A stretch of 34,387 nucleotides of DNA from a virus. The DNA is taken from positions 1-34,387 of the IMG/VR virus record IMGVR_UViG_3300037487_000702. One strand, written 5' to 3'. A program made the position numbers and the translations under genes. Below, piece by piece: positions 24,335 through 30,200 of this stretch (positions are counted from its first letter, which is position 1; the number at the start of each line of letters is the position of its first letter). Under the pieces are notes generated by a model, which was not told the DNA's origin, ran no database searches, and saw only the letters and a program-made list of their open reading frames with translations.

Positions 24335-24666
24335 GGCAACACCTCATCCCCCCAGCCCAACGCGATGCGGGCGATGTCGGCGGGGCAGTCGGGTTCATGG
24401 GGCTTGCGTACATCCCGCCAGCCCCGCTGGCACCACTTGCACCAGCCGTACGGCCATCGGGAGTTGATCTCGATCTCGGCCTCGGCGGCAGCGAGTTTCG
24501 CCACCGCCCGCTCGTACTCGGGCCGGAAGTCGCGGATACGCCGCACGTCGTCCGCGGTCCCGCCGGGGAGGTCCATGACGACGGTGGGGGTCGTCGAGCG
24601 TGGCCATTGGCACGTGTGCACATCGCGGCCCCACCAGACGCCACACGTTGGGCAGAGCGTGCTCAT
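24331..24666 (-). CDS. Zinc-binding coiled-coil protein of unknown function
   Basis: 111 aa from ATG 24666, using the repeated GAGGGGCGATGA-type junction (see repeats). CPTCGVWWGRDVHTC at the N-terminus gives CxxC plus a later cysteine. The middle is a charged helix (YERAVAKLAAAEAEIEI). GWCKWCQRGW and PDCPADIAR form a second cysteine cluster. Two zinc sites flanking a helix are likely. A nucleic-acid or adaptor role is possible; nothing more specific can be read. Confidence 0.7.
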   Translation of the reverse strand: MSTLCPTCGVWWGRDVHTCQWPRSTTPTVVMDLPGGTADDVRRIRDFRPEYERAVAKLAAAEAEIEINSRWPYGWCKWCQRGWRDVRKPHEPDCPADIARIALGWGDEVLP

Positions 24667-24686
24667 CGCCCCTCCCCCCCGAGCGC
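24663..24686. repeat. Gene-junction repeat (one of three copies)
   Basis: On the plus strand TCATCGCCCCTCC starts this element, carrying on the minus strand a gene end (EGR-stop), a Shine-Dalgarno and the next ATG (ATGA overlap). Near-identical copies lie at 25103-25126 and 25357-25380. Confidence 0.7.
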
Positions 24687-25106
24687 GGCGAGGACGTCCT
24701 CCCACAGCACCCAATCGCCGCGAGGGTCCGGGCGCATGTTCCACGACTCATCTTCCACGTCGCGGAACCGATCCAGCTTCCCTGCCCGCGCCCGGAGCGC
24801 GGTGAGGGCGGCGGTGACGATGGCGTTTACCTCGTCGGGAAACTCATCCCCCAGCCATGCAAGGGACTCGGGCAGATCGACCACAACCTCAGTAGCTTCG
24901 TCGGTCCGGTACGTCCCCGGCGTGCGGTGCCAATGCTCGCGCTCCTCGACGGCACCGGCCTCCGTCCCGGCAGCGAACGCCTCCCCGCGGATCTCCATGC
25001 GGACTTCCGCGTCGCGCAGCCATCGCTTGCTGATTCGCCCGCCTGTGGACATGACGGGGGGCGGCGGATCGATCGGCTTGGCGAGTATCCGCGGAGTGGT
25101 CGTCAT
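24663..25106 (-). CDS. Small protein of unknown function
   Basis: 147 aa from ATG 25106. The gene begins at a junction repeat (stop, Shine-Dalgarno and start overlapping) and ends at another one, with C-terminus LAALGGEGR. The N-terminus is proline-rich (RILAKPIDPPPPVMS) and the middle is helical and acidic (FPDEVNAIVTAALTALRARA). It has no recognisable domain. The ends are shared with its neighbours, which suggests module shuffling. Confidence 0.65.
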   Translation of the reverse strand: MTTTPRILAKPIDPPPPVMSTGGRISKRWLRDAEVRMEIRGEAFAAGTEAGAVEEREHWHRTPGTYRTDEATEVVVDLPESLAWLGDEFPDEVNAIVTAALTALRARAGKLDRFRDVEDESWNMRPDPRGDWVLWEDVLAALGGEGR

Positions 25107-25126
25107 CGCCCCTCCTCCCCGAGCGG
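25103..25126. repeat. Gene-junction repeat (second copy)
   Basis: Shares all but one base with the copy at 24663-24686. It encodes the C-terminal GEEGR-stop and the ribosome site plus ATG for the next gene. Confidence 0.7.
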
Positions 25127-25360
25127 AGTCAGCAAGAGGCTGATCGCGTCGTAGCGAGCGTCCCAATCGAGATAATCAGGGGCGCCTGACTCTGCATAGG
25201 CCATCAGCGCCCGCGCCGCATCCTCGATCTTGCGGAGGCGGGCGATCTCGGCGTCACGCTGGCGGATCTCGTCGTGCAGGTTAGCGATGGTGGTGTCGGT
25301 CATGGTGCCGTGCGCTTTGCGCGGATGCACGATGGCGAGTGCCTCTTCGTCGGGGTTCAT
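25103..25360 (-). CDS. Small coiled-coil protein of unknown function
   Basis: 85 aa from ATG 25360, which has a strong GGAGGAGGGG site. The same frame is open upstream to ATG 25441, which overlaps the previous stop (ATGA), so a 112-aa form is equally possible. The central LHDEIRQRDAEIARLRKIED is a coiled coil. The end is a GEEGR tail within the junction repeat. No family is recognised. A 19-aa frame (25357-25416) ending EEEGR also overlaps this region. Confidence 0.6.
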   Translation of the reverse strand: MNPDEEALAIVHPRKAHGTMTDTTIANLHDEIRQRDAEIARLRKIEDAARALMAYAESGAPDYLDWDARYDAISLLLTPLGEEGR

Positions 25361-25380
25361 CGCCCCTCCTCCTCGATCGG
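25357..25380. repeat. Gene-junction repeat (third copy)
   Basis: Begins with the same TCATCGCCCCTCCTCC core and again joins an EEEGR-stop frame to an ATG (25360). Confidence 0.65.
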
Positions 25381-25437
25381 GGTCGGGGTGTTCGCAGGGG
25401 ATCGGCGGCTCTCCATCGACGCCGCGGTGCATCCAGT

Positions 25438-26007
25438 TCATGGCATCCTCCTGACGGCGACCCAGGCAATGCCGCGTGATCGCGGCAGGCCCGTCACGTA
25501 CTCCCACGCCTTCACCCCCAGGTCAACGATCCGGCCCTTCCGTTGCATGGCGAGCGACGGGCCAGCGTCGTTGCTCGTCATCGTTACGCACGCCGCAGCC
25601 CCGCAAACCGTCACGCGATGCCCTGCCCCTTCGGGCAACGCGAGGTAGCGGGCGCCGTAGCGCTCGGGCATCCAGGACGCCACGCCTCGGATGGACTGTC
25701 CCGTCGTGGACGCCGCCGTGACAGGCCTTGCGGCCGGTTGCTGGCGGACGGGCTGCTCGGCAGCCGACGGGAAGAACCGGACGGGCAGAACCGCCCGGTG
25801 AGAGGCGCCGCCGGCAACCCCCAGCCAGCGGGCCGGAGCGACGGCGGTTGGGGGAGTCGGCGCCTCAGCGGTGCCCGCGGTCGTCAGTGCCGGGTAGCGA
25901 CCTCGGCATTCCGCTGGCGGATTGGATACCGCTACGGTCGTGGGCACCGCTGATGAGCCGATCATCGCCCCCGAGGCGATGAGGAGGGCGAGGATGAGGC
26001 GGGTCAT
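25438..26007 (-). CDS. Secreted RlpA-like (double-psi beta-barrel) protein
   Basis: 189 aa from ATG 26007. The N-terminus is a signal peptide or membrane anchor (TRLILALLIASGAMIGSSAV). A low-complexity Pro/Ala/Thr region follows (about residues 25-100). The C-terminal domain, GVASWMPERYGARYLALPEG with VTVCGAAACVTM, NDAGP, GRIVDL and RGIAWVAVRRM, follows the RlpA/DPBB order, including the NDxGP and DL elements. RlpA-type proteins act on cell-wall glycan. A role in lysis or wall remodelling is likely but not shown. Its position before the late genes is unusual for a lysis protein. Confidence 0.68.
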   Translation of the reverse strand: MTRLILALLIASGAMIGSSAVPTTVAVSNPPAECRGRYPALTTAGTAEAPTPPTAVAPARWLGVAGGASHRAVLPVRFFPSAAEQPVRQQPAARPVTAASTTGQSIRGVASWMPERYGARYLALPEGAGHRVTVCGAAACVTMTSNDAGPSLAMQRKGRIVDLGVKAWEYVTGLPRSRGIAWVAVRRMP

Positions 26008-26034
26008 GCGCCCAGCCCCAGCGGGCAGTCGGGT

Positions 26035-27051
26035 TTACGCATGAGCAAGACGGCCTAGCTGGGCGGCTGAGTGGATTGGCTCGGCGTCCCAAAGACCCTG
26101 CTTGAGACACCAAGGGGAAAACCAGATCCGCTCGCGCGTCTGGTTCTTCGCGGCTGGCCCGCCGCGACCGCCCCCATAACCGCCCTTTGTGGTCCAGCCA
26201 ACCTCGCTCCACCCCGGCATCTCCCCCTCGTACCCGCACAGGGCAATCCGGAGGCGCACGTCGTCACCGTTGGCGATGGCCCACTCGCGGACGGCGTCCG
26301 CGACGCTCAGGCTGTCCTTGGCGTACAAGTCGGGGGTGCGGCCGTCGGCGTAGGGCGGATCGAGGAAGACGGCGCAGGCGCCCTCGTTGCCGGCGCGGCT
26401 CCTGCTCGCGCCGAACAGCACGGCGGGGGTGACGACGCGCGTCCAGTCGCCGGCCATAATCATCACGTCGTGCAGCCGCTCGGCCAGCGGCTCGAACACC
26501 GACATCAGCCCGCCCGCGCGGAGAAGCTTCCGGTGGATGCCCTTGCCGTCGTCGCCCGCGTGGAGAAGCTTCCGGTGGATGCCCTTGCCGTCGTCGCCCG
26601 CGTGGAGAAGCTGCCCATCCGTGACCTTCCACGGCCCTTTACCGGAGCACCAGCCGCCACCGATCCACAGGCCGATCCCCCACAGCCACCAGCCCGCCGC
26701 CTTCGCGTCGAACCAGTCCGGGTCGCCCTCCAGGCTCGCTGTCAGCGCCTCGCGGTGCCCCACGAGCCAAGCGTGGCGGGCGTGCATGTCGCTCTCGGTC
26801 GCCGGGTAGTCCGCCCACTCCGCGACGGCATCGGGATCGCGCTGCATCGCCCGCCAGACGTTGACGAGCAGGCCGTCGCTGTCGTTGACAATCTCTCGCC
26901 CGCCGAACGGCTGGGGCCTGGCGAGGAGCACCGCGAGCGATCCGGCGAACGGCTCGATGTAGCGCGGCACGTCGCCGAACCGTTCCCACACGAACCCGGC
27001 AGCGCGGGACTTGCCACCGAAGTACGGGAACGGAGCCTTGATTGCCGTCAT
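26035..27051 (-). CDS. dam: DNA adenine methyltransferase (D12 class, Dam-like)
   Basis: 338 aa from ATG 27051 (ATGA overlap). The N-terminus has the SAM-binding FPYFGGKSRAA and YIEPFAGSLAVL. The catalytic motif IV is FLDPPYADG (Asp231-Tyr234), as in D12-class N6-adenine methyltransferases. The enzyme would methylate phage DNA, most simply to evade restriction. Residues about 147-176 contain two exact copies of a 14-residue unit (KLLHAGDDGKGIHR type, 42-bp DNA repeat at 26521-26604), an insertion between SAM site and motif IV. No cognate restriction enzyme is visible. Confidence 0.9.
   Translation of the reverse strand: MTAIKAPFPYFGGKSRAAGFVWERFGDVPRYIEPFAGSLAVLLARPQPFGGREIVNDSDGLLVNVWRAMQRDPDAVAEWADYPATESDMHARHAWLVGHREALTASLEGDPDWFDAKAAGWWLWGIGLWIGGGWCSGKGPWKVTDGQLLHAGDDGKGIHRKLLHAGDDGKGIHRKLLRAGGLMSVFEPLAERLHDVMIMAGDWTRVVTPAVLFGASRSRAGNEGACAVFLDPPYADGRTPDLYAKDSLSVADAVREWAIANGDDVRLRIALCGYEGEMPGWSEVGWTTKGGYGGGRGGPAAKNQTRERIWFSPWCLKQGLWDAEPIHSAAQLGRLAHA
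26521..26604. repeat. Perfect 42-bp tandem duplication in the methyltransferase gene
   Basis: 26521-26562 and 26563-26604 are identical. They encode two in-frame copies of HAGDDGKGIHRKLL, with a third partial match just after. The repeat keeps the reading frame and sits in the variable region between the SAM and DPPY motifs. Confidence 0.9.
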
Positions 27052-27221
27052 CGCAGCGCCGTCAGCAGCAGGAGTCCCACGGCCATCCGAACGAGCGCCA
27101 GGGGCGAGACGGAGCGAGGGCCGCACGCGGCGTTGCGGCACAGGCGGTCGGGCTCGCAGGCGGCGCCGAAGCGCCGGGCATGGGCGCGGCGAGGGGAATC
27201 GGGGGCGAGGGAGCGGGTCAT
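27048..27221 (-). CDS. Small Cys-containing membrane protein
   Basis: 57 aa from ATG 27221 (ATGA overlap). The basic N-terminus includes three cysteines (FGAACEPDRLCRNAACG). A C-terminal hydrophobic segment, LALVRMAVGLLLLTAL, is long enough to anchor in a membrane. Function unknown. It is coupled to both the HTH gene and the methyltransferase gene. Confidence 0.6.
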   Translation of the reverse strand: MTRSLAPDSPRRAHARRFGAACEPDRLCRNAACGPRSVSPLALVRMAVGLLLLTALR

Positions 27222-27394
27222 GCTGCCCGCCGCCCCGGCTTGCCCAGCGACTCGGCGCGGTATCGCTCGACTTCCGCGGGCTGGACGTGCCAGTCGCGGC
27301 CGATCTTCTCGGCGCCGAACTTCCCGCGGGCGATCTGCTGGCGCAGGGTCGGGGGCCTCACACCGAGGAGTGCCGCCGCCTCGATCAGGGTCAT
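27218..27394 (-). CDS. Excisionase-type helix-turn-helix protein (HTH_17)
   Basis: 58 aa from ATG 27394. It matches the HTH_17 layout: TLIEAAALLGVRPPTLRQQI, then ARGKFGAEKIGRDWHV and QPAEVERY, that is HTH, wing and final helix. Such proteins bind DNA as excision or transcription factors. No integrase is present. It is the second gene of the middle unit and may regulate the nearby promoter at 27622-27650. Confidence 0.78.
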   Translation of the reverse strand: MTLIEAAALLGVRPPTLRQQIARGKFGAEKIGRDWHVQPAEVERYRAESLGKPGRRAA

Positions 27395-27585
27395 CGGATT
27401 CCCACCGGGCCTGCCGCGCCAACCTTCCGGTAGCAGTCGCTCCCGACCTCGAACCATCCCTGGTTCTCTCGCTCTTCAAGAGCGGGTGCATGGCGGGCCG
27501 TCCAGAGCGTCCCGTCGATCCTCATCTGCACCATCCGCGCCTCGCCCTTGATGAGCTTCCCACACCTGATGCACCGGATCGTCAT
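27391..27585 (-). CDS. Small zinc-finger-like protein
   Basis: 64 aa from ATG 27585, with a GGGAGACGAGAG-type ribosome site. IRCIRCGKLIKGEARMVQM gives a CxxC near the N-terminus, and a later cysteine (VGSDCYRKVG) with TARHAPALEE may complete a zinc site. It is the first gene after the middle promoter. Function unknown; an antirepressor or small adaptor role is possible (inference). Confidence 0.65.
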   Translation of the reverse strand: MTIRCIRCGKLIKGEARMVQMRIDGTLWTARHAPALEERENQGWFEVGSDCYRKVGAAGPVGIR

Positions 27586-27621
27586 CTCTCGTCTCCCGTT
27601 CGTGCTTCCCTTGACTCTTAT

Positions 27622-27650
27622 AGTATCTACCAATGCGTAGCCATTGTCAA
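27622..27650 (-). promoter_or_regulatory. Middle-unit promoter with operator-like palindrome
   Basis: TTGACA (27650-27645), a 17-bp spacer and GATACT (27627-27622) form a good sigma-70 promoter. The spacer holds CAATG-CGTAGC-CATTG (27631-27646), a perfect 5-bp inverted repeat overlapping the -35, a likely operator. The first gene begins at 27585. Confidence 0.75.
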
Positions 27651-27680
27651 GAGGGAAACGGGGGGAGTTGTCCACAATCT

Positions 27681-28154
27681 CTACGGGAGCGTCCCGACAT
27701 GCAGCGCGAGCCAGTCGCGCTCATCGATCACCACCAGGCGCCGCTCGCGCTTTCCGGGGCCGGGTGCCTCGACGATGCCCAGGATCGGAGTCTTGCCGGT
27801 GGCGAGTGCCGCGAGCTTCTCGAGCTCGTCGCTCATCCAGCCGGGGAAGCTGCCCGTCTGGCGTGTCTTGAGCTGGCCGACGAACAGCGCGTTGGCGCCG
27901 TCGACGGTGCCGCCAAACTGGCCGGTGTGCTCGAGGGCGAGCCGATGGCACCAGGCGCGCTCCTTGGCGTTGCCGCGGCTGCGGTTGTTCTTTGATCGGC
28001 GGGAGACTTCCGGGACGCGGATGACGCCGCAGCGTTCGCAGGAGGGTTCAGCGCCGAGGTAGGTGATCCAAGAGTGACGCCGACACTTGGCGCGGCCGGC
28101 GGCGCCGTTGCGGAACGGCGCGTCGTCGCCGGTCGTCCAGGGGAGATCGCTCAT
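27681..28154 (-). CDS. PD-(D/E)XK-like nuclease with zinc ribbon
   Basis: 157 aa from ATG 28154. KCRRHSWITY and SCERCGV (Cys24, His27, Cys39, Cys42) suggest a zinc ribbon. The following GNAKERAWCHRLALEH, GGTVDGANALFVGQLKT and the later RRLVVIDERDWLAL fit a Holliday-junction-resolvase-like nuclease core, with Glu65, Asp85 and Gln94/Lys96 as candidate catalytic residues. It would process recombination or replication structures. It is the last gene of the early unit. Assignment by pattern; moderately sure. Confidence 0.6.
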   Translation of the reverse strand: MSDLPWTTGDDAPFRNGAAGRAKCRRHSWITYLGAEPSCERCGVIRVPEVSRRSKNNRSRGNAKERAWCHRLALEHTGQFGGTVDGANALFVGQLKTRQTGSFPGWMSDELEKLAALATGKTPILGIVEAPGPGKRERRLVVIDERDWLALHVGTLP

Positions 28155-28909
28155 GGCTTCCTTCCCGCTGCTGCCAGCGCTTCTGGTGTCACCAACTCGG
28201 AGAGCGGCACTTCCCCGTTACTAGGTGCCAGGTAGAGCTTCGCGATCTCATCGCTCACCCTCGTCATCCCAGAGCCGTTCGTCCGCTTCGGCTTTGGCAC
28301 CTCGGATGCCAGCGCCTCGGCCTTGCGCTCTTCCCGGAAGGCGGCGAGGTCTTCCTTCATGGCCCCGATCGGATCGTCCGGGTGTCCCCAGATCAGCCGG
28401 GATGCGCGCTCCGGCCCCGTCTGGTCGAACGTGGCGACGTAGGCATCCATGAATGCCCGTTGACCAGGGGTTGGAAGGCGGGAGCGGGTAGCAACAAAGG
28501 CGTCAATATCGACCCGCTCGTCTAGCGGGTCGCCTTGCTCTGCTTTGCTTTGCTTTGCTTTGCTCTGCTTTGCTAGGCTGAGCGGGGGCATAGCGTTTGC
28601 TGAACGTTCGCTAAGCGTACGCTGTCGTGCCCTACCACCGATCGCTGCCGCCTCCTTCCTCCGTTCACGCTCAGAGTCGAGTCCGTGCACCCTGAAACGG
28701 CCACCCGGAAGCATCTCAATTAGTCCGCAGCTCGTCAGGACCGCGAGCGACGCTCGGCGCTCTGTCGCGGGAATGTGAGCGGATGCGGGCCACATTGCAT
28801 CGGCAAGTAGCAGAAGTCGGAGCCAAGTCGCTAGGTGCGGAGTGCCGTAGACGCACTCAAACCGTTCGTCATCGACGATCGAGTAGTACACCCGGACGTA
28901 CTGCGTCAT
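28151..28909 (-). CDS. Winged-helix replication protein with origin-like repeats in its gene
   Basis: 252 aa from ATG 28909 (ATGA overlap). The N-terminal 90 residues (FECVYGTPHLATWLRLLLLA, then RRASLAVLTSCGLIEMLPGG) fit a winged-helix initiation or DnaD-like domain. The middle is Lys/Gln/Ser-rich (LSLAKQSKAKQSKAEQGD), encoded by an eight-fold pentanucleotide repeat. A C-terminal helical part follows (LPTPGQRAFMDAYVA and AMKEDLAAFREERK). Gene position, plus iterons and palindromes inside the coding region, suggests it initiates replication at its own gene, as lambda O does. The family is not fully certain. Confidence 0.68.
   Translation of the reverse strand: MTQYVRVYYSIVDDERFECVYGTPHLATWLRLLLLADAMWPASAHIPATERRASLAVLTSCGLIEMLPGGRFRVHGLDSERERRKEAAAIGGRARQRTLSERSANAMPPLSLAKQSKAKQSKAEQGDPLDERVDIDAFVATRSRLPTPGQRAFMDAYVATFDQTGPERASRLIWGHPDDPIGAMKEDLAAFREERKAEALASEVPKPKRTNGSGMTRVSDEIAKLYLAPSNGEVPLSELVTPEALAAAGRKP
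28511..28531. promoter_or_regulatory. Perfect inverted repeat at the candidate origin
   Basis: GACCCGCT (28511-28518) and AGCGGGTC (28524-28531) form an 8-bp perfect stem with a five-base loop. It lies directly next to the pentamer array at 28535-28574. Confidence 0.65.
28535..28574. repeat. Pentamer iteron array (eight copies)
   Basis: Eight contiguous 5-mers of TTGCT or CTGCT form the symmetric order TTGCT, CTGCT, four TTGCT, CTGCT, TTGCT. On the minus strand this is an AGCAA/AGCAG array. Together with the nearby palindromes it is the best candidate for initiator binding sites (origin). Confidence 0.7.
28591..28623. promoter_or_regulatory. Cluster of palindromes beside the iterons
   Basis: TAGCG (28591-28595) pairs with CGCTA (28609-28613), AACGTT (28603-28608) is a palindrome, and AGCGTACGCT (28614-28623) is a perfect 10-bp palindrome. 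These could be further initiator or regulator sites. Confidence 0.55.
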
Positions 28910-29331
28910 GCGTGCTTCCACCGGTCCACAAAGGACTCCCACTCCGGGCGGTCCAGGGATGCCGCCCAGAACGTGCAGCCCTCGGCGCACGCAATCAGGA
29001 GAATGGCGTTCGGACACTGCCCCCAGATCGCCTCCATGCGCGTCCTCGCCAGGGGCACCTCGGCCAGCGTGGGCTTCACTTCGATGTAGTAGTCAGCCCC
29101 CGGGGTTGAGACGTGGAAGTCCGGCAGGTAGCCAGATCCCTTGCGCCCGAACACCCGCGGCTCGTAGGTCCAGGCAACCCCGAGGCTGTCGAGGTGACGC
29201 GCAAAGTCGGCCTCGAGCTGTGAGCGCATCGTCACTCCGCCGTGGGTGCACGGTTTGGAGTCGATGGGACCATCGATGATCGCGCCTACGCGCTGCAGAT
29301 CGTGATACTGCTGTCGCGGTACATCGGTCAT
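28906..29331 (-). CDS. PD-(D/E)XK family nuclease
   Basis: 141 aa from ATG 29331, with a strong AGGAGG. The core is complete: RSQLEADFARHLDSLGV (Glu40), then GSGYLPDFHV (Asp71) and DYYIEVKPT (Glu84, Lys86). This matches the PD-(D/E)XK fold used by TnsA-like, VRR-type and many phage nucleases. It may process replication or recombination intermediates or defend against other DNA. It follows a 73-base gap holding a strong hairpin. Confidence 0.83.
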   Translation of the reverse strand: MTDVPRQQYHDLQRVGAIIDGPIDSKPCTHGGVTMRSQLEADFARHLDSLGVAWTYEPRVFGRKGSGYLPDFHVSTPGADYYIEVKPTLAEVPLARTRMEAIWGQCPNAILLIACAEGCTFWAASLDRPEWESFVDRWKHA

Positions 29332-29352
29332 CTATCCCTCCTAGTCGAGGTG

Positions 29353-29393
29353 CGGGCGGGCCGGTGGTGACTAGCCCACCGGCCGCAAGCCCG
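29353..29393 (-). promoter_or_regulatory. Strong hairpin in the gap before the nuclease gene
   Basis: GGCCGGTGG (29359-29367) and CCACCGGCC (29376-29384) form a perfect 9-bp stem with an 8-base loop. An outer CGGGC/GCCCG pair (29353-29357 and 29389-29393) surrounds it. No T-run follows, so terminator, attenuator or RNA-processing site are all possible. It lies between two coupled gene groups. Confidence 0.55.
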
Positions 29394-29404
29394 ACACCCG
29401 TATT

Positions 29405-29536
29405 CTACTCCCTCTCCAGCCGCCGCCACCAGCCGCGGTGCCACGGCGTGCGGTTGTGGCGCAGCACCTCCGGCCCCGGATCGCGCACGTCGGCGGTGAT
29501 CTCACCCCCGCACACGCATTTCATCGTCACAGTCAC
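29405..29536 (-). CDS. Very small protein of unknown function
   Basis: 43 aa from GTG 29536, which overlaps the previous stop (GTGA). An ATG at 29524 is the alternative. The sequence has VTMKCVCGGEITADVR (CxC) and a basic, Trp-rich end (WHRGWWRRLERE). It is too short to place in a family. The coupling supports it being real. Confidence 0.5.
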   Translation of the reverse strand: MTVTMKCVCGGEITADVRDPGPEVLRHNRTPWHRGWWRRLERE

Positions 29537-30012
29537 ACCGCGGCCCTCCGCGTCAGCGGCAGCGGCGAGAACGGCTGCAACTGGCAGCGGTGCGTCCGAC
29601 AGACTCCCTCCGGCTCGCAGTCCCGGCAGAACAGGTCCACGGCGGCCTGGATGCCGGACACCGGCGCCTTCACGCCCAGTTCGTGCGCGATCCGCCGGCA
29701 CTCGTCGCTGCAGTACCGCCGCCGCGTCGTGCCCCGGAACCGCTCCCGGCCACACTGCGCGCAGCGGATGACGGCACCGGCCGTCGCCATCCGCACCAGC
29801 TCTCCCGAGCACAGCGCGTCGGCCATAAGGACGCCGATCTCCGGCCGCGGCAGGTAGCGCGACTGGCAGTAGTAGCCGACGGCCGTGGATGACACGCCCA
29901 CCCGGCGGGCCAACTCGTTCCGGCTCATGCCGGTACGGGCCAGCTCAGCGCGCAGGACGGCGGCGTAGCGGACGCTGGTGGCCTTCCATGCCGTCGTCTC
30001 AAGGCGGCTCAT
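29533..30012 (-). CDS. HTH (Xre-like) and zinc-finger DNA-binding protein
   Basis: 159 aa from ATG 30012 (ATGA overlap). The first third has a helix-turn-helix: AELARTGMSRNELARRVGVS, then STAVGYYCQSRYL. The middle carries a zinc site, RCAQCGRERFRGTTRRRYCS, then DECRRIA (CxxC and C-x3-C type). A further cysteine group follows (FCRDCEPEGVCRTHRC). It could be a transcription or replication factor of the early unit. The zinc arrangement is clear; the role is inferred. Confidence 0.7.
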   Translation of the reverse strand: MSRLETTAWKATSVRYAAVLRAELARTGMSRNELARRVGVSSTAVGYYCQSRYLPRPEIGVLMADALCSGELVRMATAGAVIRCAQCGRERFRGTTRRRYCSDECRRIAHELGVKAPVSGIQAAVDLFCRDCEPEGVCRTHRCQLQPFSPLPLTRRAAV

Positions 30013-30200
30013 GCCAGCGCCTCCTCGACCGGCACGTAGGCCACTTCCACGGCCCACCATCCCAGCCGGTCCGTCGGCCGGCACCGTGTCACCGTCCGCA
30101 GTTTCCGCGTCGGATCCTCGCGCACCTGCCGTACCGCCTCCTGTTGTGCCTCCTGCGCCGTGCGCGCCTCGACGGTGTAAACGTGGAGCAGGGTGCTCAC
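30009..30200 (-). CDS. Small protein of unknown function
   Basis: 63 aa from GTG 30200, which overlaps the RecT stop (GTGA). The N-terminal half is a short strand and helix (LLHVYTVEARTAQEAQQEAV) and the rest is beta-like (LGWWAVEVAYVPVEE). No family is recognised. Linkage to RecT suggests a recombination accessory role (weak inference). Confidence 0.65.
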   Translation of the reverse strand: MSTLLHVYTVEARTAQEAQQEAVRQVREDPTRKLRTVTRCRPTDRLGWWAVEVAYVPVEEALA

